Source of the DNA: Clitopilus passeckerianus
Lineage: Eukaryota; Basidiomycota; Agaricomycetes; Agaricales; Entolomataceae
Length of the DNA stretch: 64,000 bases
Direction of reading: 5' to 3'
NCBI GenBank assembly: GCA_944990035.1
Contig: CALYLX010000127.1
Coordinates: 186,001 to 250,000, forward strand
Position numbers and translations under genes: made by a program. Position 1 is the stretch's first letter. Each line of letters begins with the position of its first letter. Below are positions 22,245 through 33,851 of the stretch, piece by piece. The notes beneath the pieces were generated by a model, which ran no database searches, had not been told where the DNA came from, and was given only the letters and a program-made list of their open reading frames with translations.

Positions 22245-25200
22245 TCATGAACCGCTTGCACTGGAGCCAGCAAAGTTTGGACAGTAGTGTTCTCCGCCTC
22301 TCCCCTTACATTTGTCTCCGCCACAGCAAAGACAAGTTCGGGGCTTGCGGTACATCACCCGTGATAGGCCCAAGTTTGGACCTGGATGAAAATCACTTGG
22401 TTGAGCCCGTTTCTTCCCCTTGTCATGAGAGCCTGAGGATGCTGACCCTGCAGCCACTGGCAGGGTTTGTTGGAAACGGTGCGCTGAAGAATTCTTGAAC
22501 ACAAGTGCAGTCGGAGCCTGACTACCAGTGCTGCTTCTAGGTCCACTCTGCTCTGCCGGTGGGTTGGATGTATTGATCATTGTCCACTGGCAGTCAGCGG
22601 GTATAGCTGGACGTGGTAGCGGGAGAGCCGTGATTTGAGCAGCAACCAGAGTACGCTCAGCAATTGGGATAGGTGGGATAGCAGAGCGGTCTGGAGTAAG
22701 ATTAGAGGCAACTTGCTGGAATGTAGCACGATAGGGTTCAAGCTGTTCTTCTCATTTCTTGTTTCCAACCATGATTTATAGAAGTTCTTCAAGTGTTCAG
22801 GAAGCTAATGGAACAAATATGGAGCACTTAGTTAGTACTATCAACGTATGTTCAAGTACTACATAGACATACCTTGTAGAACACTTTTACTCCGTCAGAT
22901 TTTGCAGACCATTGAGCGGTCAATGTTATCCAATTTGGCTTTAAACCATGTGTAAAGGGACCATCCGGCCTGAGGAACTCTCTGAACAAAGCACGTTCCT
23001 CTTGGGTGTGGACGGGGAGAACAGCAAACCGAGTTTCTTGTTGTATAGCAAGGTTATAGTGGCGGATTTTGTTGTCTTTGGCATGCTGAACGAAAAAGCT
23101 GTCCATACCAAGGGTTTGTTTGGAAGCAGGAGACAGAGGAAGAATACCAAAGGTCTCCCGGGATGGTCGGTAGTTAGTACCGTTGACCCACCCAACAAGA
23201 GAAGGTTCCAGGGTAGTTGGGTCAAACATGTCTCGAGTAACATCGATAAGGTCTGCAAGGTGGTTCCGAGTCCAGATATCAAATGATCCTTGAAACGGCT
23301 TTCCTGTGCGGTTTAGAGTCCCAACCTAAGTAGTTTAGAATGCCACTGTACTAAGCTTGTAAGGATAACAGTACTTACTACAAGGTTGTGATGACTGCAG
23401 TAATCACGAAGGAGGTTGGCTGCAAACTTCCAGAGAACCATCTGATCCCAGGTGATACCTTGAGTAGCTAAGAACCGCTCTACTGCAGCCTTATCCTCTG
23501 GGTCCGGAATGAAAATAGCATCACAAAGAGCCTGGGCAAAGGCATGACGCAGACCATGAGTTCGTGAAATCTTGAACTGATCCATAAGATGCCAAATGTC
23601 CCCGAGCACTCGTGAGCGTAACTCTGGGTCTGAGTAGAGACCAGAGACGGTAGCTGCAGTAGTGGCAAGGGCAGCCGGGATGTATTTGTCTGCCAGAGAC
23701 ATTGCTGCAGGATCAGCAGCTGATGATGCTGTCAACTGCTCGGTCTCCGCATCGTGGCTGATCAATGCTGGCCATTGAAGCCGCTCAATATCATCCATAC
23801 TCTCCTCCTCAGATAATAAGGAGGGATCAGGATGGGGCTCAATACCTTCAATAGGATCAGAGTAGGGATCATGGTTGGGAGTGTAAGGGTGGGGTGGAAG
23901 GGGGCAGCGGGGTAAATCACGAACAGGTGCAATACCAAGTGCTATTTGAACATCCCGCATATCACAGAGCATCCGGTAAGGAAGAGGCTGAGCCACTTCA
24001 GAGATAGCTGTGTCCGCTCGAGGGTAATAGGGCACCTCGGACCAGGTATGCAGGTTGGATAATGGCCGTAATATTGATGAGAGTGCGGGTGCGGGTGACG
24101 TTCACACCATTGTGCTTCTTGACGCTTGCACGATCTGGTGCAACGTAGCCAATGGCCACAACAGAAGAGCCATCCCGTGAGAGCAACTTCACCTGAGTGC
24201 CAGGAGGGGTGTCAAGGGATATGGGACGCTGTGAGGCCACACTGGTGATGTGCTCTTGGAGGGTCCAGGTTGCATATCCGTCAAGGCTTGCATACCGAAT
24301 TGCATCACTGGATAGTTCATCCTCAACCCAGGCTGTACTAATGCGAACAGTTTCATTCTTGGAAATGTATCGCTTCAACAGAACGCCAACAAGATCCTGC
24401 AGAGAGGTGTTGGATCTTTGAGTCAGGTTGCGTTCATGGGCCATAGCGCCAAGCTCAATGGCTCCAGAAAATGGAGGGATGTCACGTTTTGTGTCAAACC
24501 CACAGTTTTTGAAAAGCCGGGTGAAGTCAGCTTTAATATGGACACCGTATTTTCGGATCCGAGGGCTTCGAAGCAAGGCCAGCAAGGCTGAGGGAGGGTT
24601 GAGGTATCCAGTGGCTGTAAGAGGAAGTTTTGAAAGCTATAAAGTATTTAATTGATGAACATAGTTGCAGTCAATGCAGCTTACACAAATAAGATAAATC
24701 TTCTTATCCACAACAAGTGTAACAACGGCAACGTAACCCTGGATTCCTTCATCGACCGGCCATTCCATGTCCATCCCCACATCAAAGTATTCTCCATCTC
24801 CAAGCCGACTAACCTGCTCCATTACGAGATTCATCTGGAAGGTGATCTGGAATGATGACTCCAGAATAACGATTGTCCAGTCCAAAGGTATGACAAGGGC
24901 ATCCAGTGTAGTCGATGACGGTATAGGCTTGACATCACGACGAAGAGACGGAAACACTTTCTCGAGCTCTGCCTTGTCACCCCGAACATTATCTGTGAAG
25001 ACCAGTTCAATATCATCATGGCCATACTCTCGAAGAGAGTGAGGAATGGTTGCCAATGCCGGCATGAACTGGTTGTGGGCCTTTGTGGGAGTGAGGGTCA
25101 TGGTTCGAACCTCGTTGTACTCATTGATGCCGGTATGTAGAGCACCAAAAACGGGCTCGCCGTTCACCTTCCCGATGTGCTTCGGAACCTGGAAAACAAC

Positions 25201-27345
25201 GAGCACCTTGATAAGCACCCATATGATGTGTTGGAGAAAGGTTCATACCTTGAAACTGTGGTCTATCGTCAGTATCCGGCAAGACAGCATTGCCATATGT
25301 TGGTCGATCTCGCATGCATGTCTTTCCATAAATGCATTGTAGAGATCTCCAAAGTAGCGCCCTGAGGGGACGTAACCTGCATACTTAGCACGGTCATTCC
25401 ACAGCCCAAACCGGGGATGCTGCACTAGCAGTCCTCTTATGGACTCAGTTTCCATCCGACTTTTCACGAGCTCGTAGTACAGCAGCTGGAGTTTTTCATG
25501 GCGACGAATGTAGAATGTACGAATCATGGCCGCAAAGGGAGATGGCCCATGACCGCGTTGAAAGCTGGATCGAAGGAGAGCAATCAGGCGGTCGGTAACA
25601 CCGCAACGATGAGTGAGGTAGAATGTGAATTGTGAGGCAACAGCAGGGGAAGGGCATCGAGGAGGGCGGGTGACCAGCTTTGATAAGTCTTCTTGCATTC
25701 CGAGCGTCCGCACTTATATCGGTACCCGATGATATAGATGTTCTGGTCAATGTCAACAATTCTTCGAGGCGAATCCGTCCAGCCGTTGAGCTGCAATGCG
25801 ACAGGTATGTGATTCCCAGCTGTTCGCCCAGCTTTGCGACACTCTGGGCACGGGATGCTCTGGTTGTCGACAAAGAAATGCGGAAGCCATACGAACCAGG
25901 TAGGTTCATAGAAGATCTCGGGTTCAATTTGAAAGATGCGTGCGGCCTTGAAGAGCGGATTTTTTGGCCGAATGAAGAACGATCCGTTCTCATAGCAGGA
26001 TGGCTGCTTGGAACGGTTCCTGTCGGCCTCCTCACGGAGGTGGGTGCAGATTTCCTTGTATTTGGATTTGAGCCAGTGGGGTAGCGTCGAGTTCGGTTGT
26101 TTGCTCGTTGCGGGAGACATCTCGTCGTCGTCTGGGAGGGTCCCGAAGTTGTCTGCTTCGTCCTCTCTGTCCTCTCCTTCGCCCTGAAAGGCATCCGTGC
26201 CACCCACTCCCAAATCCTGGTCCAACCCACCGTCGAAATCATCGAAATCGTAGAAATCGCAAGTGAGCTCCACCGGCTCCGGTGGAGTTTAGAAGTTACA
26301 TCCGGCAGCGGATGTAACTTCCTCTGGTTTGTTGGAGCTGCTGGTGTTCCTGCTGAGCAACGGTTAGCGTCAAAATCCAAGCAAATAGTGAAATGCAACT
26401 CACTGGTGCCGAAAGCGCGATGCTCGTGCCGTACGTCTTTGTCACGTAGCCTGGGGTCGACTACATTGAGTTCTGGGTAGGAAATAGGTGTTAGCATGCT
26501 TATATATCTTCGATAAAGTGAAATGAACATACCTGGATTGGCCGGCTCTTCTGTGAGATCTCTCCCTTCCATCGTGCTCTTATTGGCAGTTGCCGGCCTC
26601 TTTCCTTTCTCTCCAGTCGTGGTATTTGCTTGGTTTGTTACTAAGATATATTATTAGAATGTAAGAGTGTCAATTTTACCAGAGAACATACATGGTAGTT
26701 CAGTAGGTGTGCCATGGCGTTCACTTGCGGCGACGCTGGTAGCACGCGAATGAGAAGAGAAAACCCTAGGTTTGTTAGTCAGGAGGCCTTCGAACATATG
26801 TTGAGTGATCACATACCTTCGAGCGATATCTGCCTTGTATTTCGAGGCGGATAAATAGCAGGAGATGAGTCGCGAGACTCGCTGCCTGATCCAGTCTGAG
26901 CACGAGACAAGCGCTTGTCAGGGCGCTTGTCAACGGCCGCGCTTGGTGCATTTGGCAAAGGTTCGGCCACTACAACAGGTGGCGAGGCTGCTGGGGCATG
27001 CTGAGCCAAGGGAGTTGTGCCAGGCTCGTTGTCTGTAGGTGGGATGGATCAGAATCTCGTTTGGTTGCTCTTACACGTGCGTGAACGTACCAGGAGCCGT
27101 GATTGGCTGGCAAGAGGCCTCGACAGCCTTGTTATGGGCGTCTGATTGATGGAAGCAGCTGTCAGCGCTGCGTGGACTGAATAAGGTTGCCAACACTCAC
27201 CTGGAGCCGTGCTCGATGCTGCCACCCTGGCCTTTGCAGGTCGGCCAACGGGCCTTCCGGTCGCGGAAGGGGCGCCTTTCCTATTCTTGGTCCCTTTCGG
27301 GCGTCCTGGACCGCGTTTGGTCCTTTCAGTCGCGTCTTGCTCCAT
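22245..27345 (-). pseudogene. Transposon protein: AT-hooks, zinc ribbon, DDE-like core, DEDDy exonuclease, Cys cluster (frameshifted)
   Basis: Domain order on the minus strand. (1) 27345-27201: two AT-hook motifs (KRGPGRPKGTKNRKG and GRPVGRPAKAR). (2) Linker exons at 27141-27091, 27032-26817, 26640-26533 and 26472-26404. (3) ~26216-25650: a zinc-ribbon region with CPEC and CGRSEC plus YQSW, resembling the fungal DUF6729 type. (4) From ~25640 across an intron (25248-25189): a transposase-like part with TIDHSFK joined to VPKHIGK, then VFTDNVRGDKAELEKVFPSL. (5) A 3'-5' exonuclease part with GMDMEW, IKADFTRLF and YASLDGYA, which are the DEDDy acidic residues. (6) A C-terminal CLCCGGDKCKGRGG cluster. 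Frame changes of one base occur near 25646-25649, 24034-24050 and 22734-22736, so no single frame survives. Exon borders before 26216 are tentative. Confidence 0.7.
26268..26321. repeat. Two adjacent perfect palindromes (hairpins)
   Basis: First: arms 26268-26276 and 26279-26287 (9 bp, CTCCACCGG / CCGGTGGAG) with a 2-nt loop. Second: arms 26292-26304 and 26309-26321 (13 bp, GAAGTTACATCCG and its complement) with a 4-nt loop. Only four bases, TTTA, separate them. They sit in the transposon gene where its upstream frame and its zinc-ribbon frame disagree. A candidate splice donor (GTAACT on the minus strand) lies within an arm of the second. Confidence 0.85.
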
Positions 27346-27422
27346 AAGAGGACGTGCTGATTGTTGGTTGTCGTGAGCTGGTCGTCGTTGACAGATGGCC
27401 GCCTCCTCATTGCCTAAATTAG

Positions 27423-27512
27423 TAGTTAGCCGGAACATTAATAGTTAGCCGGAACACGAGGACTTAAAGTTACTCAAAAGAGTAAGTAGACTTAAATTAA
27501 TAAATTAAGTCT
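27423..27512. repeat. Subterminal repeats at the right transposon end
   Basis: A 15-bp direct repeat TAGTTAGCCGGAACA at 27423-27437 and 27442-27456. An inverted pair TTACTC/GAGTAA around AAAA at 27470-27485. A second inverted pair AGACTTAA/TTAAGTCT at 27488-27495 and 27505-27512, directly next to the terminal repeat. Such subterminal arrays often bind the transposase. I see no equivalent at the left end. Confidence 0.65.
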
Positions 27513-27541
27513 CGCGGGCCCCCAGCCATAGTTAAAGTGCC
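27513..27541 (-). repeat. Right terminal inverted repeat
   Basis: A 29-bp inverted partner of 21942-21970, ending TAGTTAAAGTGCC on the plus strand. Confidence 0.85.
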
Positions 27542-27549
27542 TCTCGAAG
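27542..27549 (+). repeat. Right target-site duplication (TCTCGAAG)
   Basis: Identical to 21934-21941, with no gap to the right terminal repeat. Confidence 0.85.
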
Positions 27550-29219
27550 GCTGTGTGTCTGGATCCCAGCGGCAGACACAGCTCCTCCTGAAAGCACACC
27601 TCCCTTGTCACCTTCCAGCCGGTCTTCCATCCCGCGGATATATAATAGTAACACCGTTTCTTAGTGCTTGCTTTCTCTTGAGAATGGCTCTTTTCGCCTT
27701 TCCTTGGTACCCGTCATCGGGGGTGACAAGTCAACAATGAAGGATTGGCGCTTGAAGGAAAATAGAGTGCCTTAACCCCGGTTACGTCCTAATCCGTCGT
27801 CGACCCGGGACAATTGATCATCGTCTGGCGCGACTTTGCCCTGCGATTGCACTGCTAGATCTTATGCTACACCTATCATGGCGGTGCCTTTCGTCATAGT
27901 GAACGTCTCTTCGACTGGTCGCTATACCTTCAGCATCATTCATTGGATATCGATCTTTGCGACAAGGAGTTATCTACGCTTTCAAGGTCCTTGGTTAGTT
28001 GGGCCCTGGTAAATTGCTATCCCTTGAAGAACGGTCTCTCTCTGCCACCGCCACCACCAATCCGGACTTGTACCCTCCGGAGGACGGGGCGACGATGAAT
28101 TCAAAATACCGTTGCTAGAGATCTGCAACAACTCTCTATTCATTTGGTTTATTGAACGACTTGGCGCCGCTTGGGATGACCAGGGCTACTGCCTGACGCC
28201 GCTTGTTCATGAAGATGAAAATATTGACTTCAACTGTCATTGAAGTACATTTGCGCCCAATATTCGCGTAAGTCGAGCGCTCGATACTCAATGGCCAGCG
28301 CTAATACCTCCGACTCGCTCAGCCCTCGGAATGTTCTAGTGGCTTGGTCCCCAGAAGTTCAATTCAATGTGGTGGAGAGTTATTACCTCAAGAGAATGCC
28401 ACGTTGCCTTTGGGATGAGGTATGGACGCAGGCGCTTGGTTTGTTAATTCGATCTAACGCTGGGTGACGTTTTAGTGGCGATGCGTGCTGTGTATGACTT
28501 TGTGGTGAGCATCTAGACATTTCGGGCTTCAGTGATACTGATAACGATTGAAAACAAGCTAAATGGTGCAGAAAATGCCTCTTCTTTTTACATGAAAGCC
28601 TGAATTGTCATCGACATGGGCGATTCGAATATCCATAGCGTGGGCAAGGGCACAATTCGGGGCCACGTGACCAAAACGCGACGCGAATCTTCGTCCCAAT
28701 TTAGACGAGGTGGCGCGTACCCATGAACAGCCTTCCTAAATCACCTATGCTTTCACTCGGTGGTCGCCCTTTTCTGGAGAACACGTCTTCGCATACCACA
28801 GCTTCGAGCATTTCACATCTGAGTCAAGGAACGGCACCGTGATTGATCTCCCCAACTGATCAATCTCTAATGTTATCCTGCTCACCTGAATCCGGCGGCA
28901 GAAACATGGCGAAGGAAAGTCCTAGTCGGAAGACGATCACAAGCGTGGCCGCTACCCACCTCCACATCACACGCCTTTACTCTTTGTAAAGGCAAATCTT
29001 GGCTCCGACAATACGAGGGGCTGGATTTACTATCTCGTCGTGTTTCCACTCAGTCGTTCATGTTCGGTTGATGACTGGATCTGACGTGCTGTCGGTCATC
29101 TGCCTTTCACCGACGAATATCACTCGACCATATTTGGACTTCTTTGAGCTACTTCAGACCCATTTAAACAACTTTGGCGACATGTCGGCATCTACAGCAT
29201 TCTTCTTCCCGTTTTCACC
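27550..29219. other. Gene-poor stretch
   Basis: About 1.7 kb with only short open frames. One at 28240-28467 looks protein-like in composition but has no motif I can name. The end should contain the promoter of the glutathione transferase gene. Confidence 0.4.
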
Positions 29220-30038
29220 ATGTCGAGGTATTCGAACAATCGTCCTCCATCACCGCCGATGATCATTCTATACGACACTCCCGGCCCAACACCACAACCA
29301 TGGGCACCCAATATATGGAGGATTCGCTTCATTCTCAACTACAAACGCCTTCGATATCGGACCGTTTGGGTCGAGTTCCCCGATGTTGAAGCAACGGTTC
29401 GACAGATCGGCGCTCCTCCCAGCGGGCAACGCAGTGACGGACGACCAGTATACTCCCTCCCCGTTATCGTCGACCCCACACGAAACCTAATGGCCCCCGA
29501 AATCATCTCCAACACAAACCACATCGCAGAGTACCTCGAGGCTGCCTACCCTGCACGGCCTGTATTCCCCGACGGCTCTCGAGCAATGCAAACGCTGTTC
29601 GTACACTATATCCAAGAAGTCTTTGCGAAGCCGCTGCTGCCCATTATGGTTCCCCTCTCCCACCAACAACTTCCTGAGCGCAGCCGCACTCATTTCCGGT
29701 CCCGAGGAGACCCTGCTTCGCCAGCTCCCATGACAGGATACCCATCTTCGGCACCTGGAGGCCCAGCCCCTCTTTCTGGGCCGCAGCGCGAGCAAGCGTG
29801 GGCTGCGGTGAGAGAGCAATTCGACTTTCTGGCGATGGTTCTCGATAAGAACGCCGATGGAGATGGGACTTTCGCGATGGGCAGAGACGTTACATATGCG
29901 GATTTCGCGCTTTGCTCATTCCTGATTTGGATCGAGAGGATGGCGCCTCACGATGGGTGGGCTAGAATGAGGACTTGGAATGGTGGGCGGTGGCATCGAC
30001 TTTGGGAACGTTGTAGGGACTATATGGACGAATTTTAG
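29220..30038 (+). CDS. Glutathione transferase, etherase-related (GTE/LigE-like) type
   Basis: It probably conjugates glutathione to small electrophiles or cleaves ether bonds. White-rot fungi carry many such GSTs. The single open frame gives 272 residues. The N-terminal thioredoxin-fold half reads MIILYDTPGPTPQPWAPNIW, then FILNYKRLRYRTVWVEFPDV and YSLPVIVDP, with the glutathione-contact region ISNTNHIAEYLEAAYP. The C-terminal helical half contains GRDVTYADFALCSFLIWIERM. The first Met (29220) adds 13 residues before MIILYD; either Met could be the true start. The insertion-like stretch rich in Pro, Ser and Gly around residues 155-195 is unusual for the family and might hide an unspliced intron, although the frame stays open through it. 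Confidence 0.82.
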   Translation: MSRYSNNRPPSPPMIILYDTPGPTPQPWAPNIWRIRFILNYKRLRYRTVWVEFPDVEATVRQIGAPPSGQRSDGRPVYSLPVIVDPTRNLMAPEIISNTNHIAEYLEAAYPARPVFPDGSRAMQTLFVHYIQEVFAKPLLPIMVPLSHQQLPERSRTHFRSRGDPASPAPMTGYPSSAPGGPAPLSGPQREQAWAAVREQFDFLAMVLDKNADGDGTFAMGRDVTYADFALCSFLIWIERMAPHDGWARMRTWNGGRWHRLWERCRDYMDEF

Positions 30039-31565
30039 GTCTCCCAATCCGCATATTTAGGTGCATCCATAATCTCCGTAATAATTTTGTAATATGTATT
30101 TAATGGCCATCAGGAATGGACCACGTCAATTCCATGTTCGAGAATAATGGAGGAGTTATTCATATTGAAGAATAGACACCGTTGGCCATTCCAAGTCAAA
30201 GTGGAGGCCAACAATGACGGAGATAAAAGTATTCTTCCGTTATCTATTGTCGTTTGTGGGTGCCGCTTTGTCCGAATGGCCAAAGCTGATGACAGCTTTG
30301 TGTGGACTTTCAGCGCCACACAGCCTGCCCTCTCACAATTATGGACCCACTTGCACTTTAGGATGTATAAATGCATTGGAAGATATTCACTTCTCTCCAC
30401 TTATCTTCGTTCTTCCGCGGGCTCGAAATGTGCAACAATCCAGTCGCTACGGTCTTCATCTGCACTCGGTGTGAACGACCGACCAGAAAGCAGACTGACA
30501 TAGAGGTATGGACATGAAACATACCTTAGAGAGATATTACTGATACATGCTGTCCTTCAGACATACTGCGGAAGTCACATGTGGAACAAGCCTCTTTCAT
30601 ACTATATACACGTGTCTTTGTGACGGGGTCAGAATGGATGTAGGGGTGGGTGTTCGCAAAAGCTCCGAGAGGTTTCTTCGGACTGATTTGGCGTAGTATC
30701 AGAACAAAAGGTCCATGGAATTCCCGATATATCGTGTAAGAAGTGTGGGGAATACAAGGAGGAAGGGAGGAAAAGTAACATTTAGAGTGACAACACCGTT
30801 CTCGACAACCTGATATTCAACTCTATATGAATGCCAGAAGATGGTCATTGGACGGAAGCTACCGGAGCCACTTTCCTCTCCCACCGGCCAGTGACTTTAC
30901 CCCCATGGACCCGGGAGTTTTGTTCTTTTCAACACTTAACACGAAAGACGCCCTGAATCCGTTGCGTTACTCGTACTGAGACGGGGTCTTGAATCACGAC
31001 CTCGAAGTTTTTTTATGGAAGGAGTCAAACATCATCCATATGTTCCAGGTATTTAAGCATTATATCATACAATTCAGGTTCTCCAAAAGTCAATAAATAA
31101 ACAAGCAATGGCTGGATGCGGTCCTACAGTACAAAGGAAAGGCCTTATCCTGAACTACTCCCACTAACGACTAACGTGACACGCAACCTGGACAACGTCC
31201 TTTCTCTTCGCCAATCCGTTAATTACGGTTTCGACCCAACCTGCGAGCAATAATCCTTCGAATGAATAATTCGGAGTTCACAGAGTCACACAGAACGTAC
31301 ACCGGTTTGCAACTGCAATTTTGATCATGATGACGGTGGTAGATGCTAGTGCGACAAGCCTCCCTTCGGCATGAGACCTAACCGCCAATCATGGTATTAG
31401 TTCCACGCCCCTCACGGTCCGAGTACGAGGGGGCTTACATAGATTTTATTCCCTCCGACATGACCTCCGGAGGGGTATCCATGCTGGCACCGGTGGTAGT
31501 ATGCTACTAGATATACGAAGTGGCACATCTAGCCAAAGTTAGTCCATGCTGGGTGTGAGCGAGGC
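30039..31565. other. Gene-poor stretch
   Basis: About 1.5 kb. Short frames at 30147-30503 and 30214-30474 show no recognisable protein features. Confidence 0.4.
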
Positions 31566-32086
31566 TCATCGAGGATATTTACCTGAATTTTTGAGTTTGA
31601 GCGGTAGGCAAGAGTCTGTCTGAAGGAGTGCTCGTATGAGAGTTTCTGAATGATATAGGACGATTTTCAGGCTCATTATATATACGTCTTTTAGAGGGCT
31701 TCCAGAGTCATACAAAGTCAAGCAATCCAATGAGCTGCTGTAATGTCTTGTATTATTTCCGGCCAGTATTAACGAAGCTGCGTTGTTGGTGTATGCGTCG
31801 GCCAAGCGTGGCCCACCATTTTCAGTACGAAATGCGCCACGGGTGTGCAGGATATAGCCTGGTTCCACAGTATACCTCAACGACATTGAGAGTTTAGTCG
31901 CGTATCCCAGTTACACAGTTGTATTCCGACCACGACTGCTATGGCGAGAAGGTAGACAGAATCTCCATCTAGCGAGGCAACGGCCAAGCAAATAGGAACC
32001 GTTGGTTTCCACGTCACATATATCCGAAGGAAGATCATATAAAGGCATGATTTTAGCTCCAGTCGATCTTCTAATTGTTGAATCAC
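31566..32086 (-). pseudogene. Possible remnant of a multi-pass (DUF6534-like) membrane protein gene
   Basis: Two minus-strand pieces suggest a decayed 7-TM-type fungal membrane protein. The segment at 31877-32086 reads LRIYVTWKPTVPICLAVASL followed by a hydrophobic run. The segment at 31566-31886 contains LADAYTNNAASLILAGNN and TRHYSSSLDCLTLY, resembling the fourth-loop and helix pattern of the family. Neither a start nor a complete helix set can be assembled. The match is by eye and weak. Confidence 0.28.
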
Positions 32087-32090
32087 GTCG

Positions 32091-33851
32091 GAGGTAGGGT
32101 CTCCAGGAATTTTCAGTTGCCTCGTCTCCGAAAGCTATACTGACAGCTCCCCAGGAAGGGATGGATCATCGCTGTCGTTGTTGGATATCGCGTGTAATAC
32201 TTTACATGAATTATGTGGGCTTCGCGAGGCTCGGCTTATAGGAACTTGAAGGTGAAGAGTCTGAGAGAGTGAGAGAAATCTGAAGTGGTTCGGAGTTGCA
32301 CGCCGATGATGTGACGATGATGACAGATTGATTAGATCTTCAACCTACAACCCTTCTCATAAACCTGAGCTTCCCTCGAGCGGACGAGCTGAAGTAAGAG
32401 CTGTACTTTGCACGAGCAAACAAACTTATGAAGTTACGAGGTCGCTAGCGTATGTACATTAAATAAATACCGCCTGACTAAATCGAAATCCGAGTCGCGT
32501 CGCCCTCAACAACCCTCAGAGCTTAGCTTTAACGTGACAAGAAGGGCTACGACAAGGGTGAATCAAGTCGCGTGGCAATGCGTTGTAGGCGACCATCTGC
32601 CGTCTAAAGAGTATTTCAGCCGTCAGTTCATTGATCGCAGAATCATTTTGGAGACCTACATAGTATTGCATCTACATGCCTGCCTTTGCTTCAAATATGG
32701 ACATGCATAGCCGTGCGAGGGGCTACCTCTGCATTCAGCAACTTGACAAGGCATCTATGTAACAAGGGGGGACTGGTTAGCGATTGCAGACTTGGAAGTT
32801 GAAGGAATTCTGCGCACCCAGTCCTGGCCGACGGTCTCGGTGTGGCCACATTTGTATTGGCGGGTAACGACTACTGGAGCGCACATTTTGAGGCTTGTAA
32901 TACGATGAATCGTTAGCGATGAGTACTTTAGGTGGATACTATATACTCACTGGATGTTGATATTGGAGGGGAGCTGGGGATCTTGGTAAAGAGCTTCGAC
33001 CCATTCCCCAAGGTTTATATACCAGAAGTAGAGGTTGCCCTCGAGTCAGATGCATGAACAGCAGTCAAGTGTAGTTGGTGTGCAACTACACTATTCGGGG
33101 GGACCATCCTTGTAGTATGTTCCACCAGACTCAGACCGTGTCATCATTGAAGTGCCAAGTGGTCAATTTAGTCGGGAATGCGCCACGGCGGCAAAATGCT
33201 GTGAAAGGTTGATGGAGTTTTACTCGTTTTTGTGGTTGGTTGTTGTAGAGTACAAGGATCTTTAGAAATATGAAGAAATGAAGCAATGGAGTGAGACCAA
33301 GGCATTGTGTTGATCGAACCACGGCATCCAGAATGAGTGTGTATGGCGACCTAGGTGAGAAGCAAAGCCGAGTCAACAACTAGATAGCAGCAGCTGAGGA
33401 TAAGCAAGAAGCGGGATCGGCGAGTCTGAGGTTCTTTAGGCGGTACGAAGGGGCCTTGGGTCTGAGTCCAAAACTTGAGGATGCCTTTGGCTGATGTTCA
33501 AACGGAAGGCAGAATGAGACCACAAGAGCGCAGATTTCAGCAAGATAACCAGATAAATATCGCGTTCCTAGTTGCAAGAGGCAGCCAGACGAGATTTAGT
33601 TGCAATTGGTTGGTGAACTGAGGTGTTGAGGCCTCCGGAGATCATGGTGGTCAACGCCAAGCCATCCGAGGCCGTGACAGCCGATGGTTCGCGTGAGCGT
33701 GACAACCAGCACAACGCGCCGCTCGTCGTCGACAACATTGGACAAGACGGGCGCCTACATTCAGCACGACATTCGGTCTATGTAAACGAGATCTAGCTAT
33801 AGAAATAATCTATAGACTTTCTACTACAATTCACTCTTTTCTCCGACGAAG
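32091..33851. other. Gene-poor stretch
   Basis: About 1.8 kb with no convincing gene. The last few hundred bases are presumably the promoter of the large LRR gene at 33852. Confidence 0.4.

Larger units (their letters stand above)
21942..27541. mobile_element. 5.6-kb DNA transposon with TIRs, 8-bp TSD and an exonuclease-bearing protein
   Basis: The ends are 29-bp inverted repeats (21942-21970 and 27513-27541) that match at 25 of 29 positions and begin GGCACTTTAACTAT. They are flanked by the perfect direct repeat TCTCGAAG (21934-21941 and 27542-27549). The single gene inside is on the minus strand and damaged. An 8-bp duplication is known for hAT, P and Zisupton/KDZ-type elements and is close to that of Mutator-like ones, but the protein does not obviously fit any of these. 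The right subterminal region carries direct and inverted repeats that could bind a transposase. Class assignment is left open. Confidence 0.85.

Noticed and set aside
26230..26320. Calling the palindrome region a frameshift mutation in the transposon gene
   Set aside because: An 83-nt GT-AG intron from the GTAACT donor to the CCAG before GATTTGGGAG would also bring the frames together, so a mutation is not required here.
26692..26765. Candidate extra exon of the transposon gene on the minus strand (SERHGTPTELP)
   Set aside because: Its phase does not fit the flanking exons, whereas skipping it joins 26817 to 26640 in frame.
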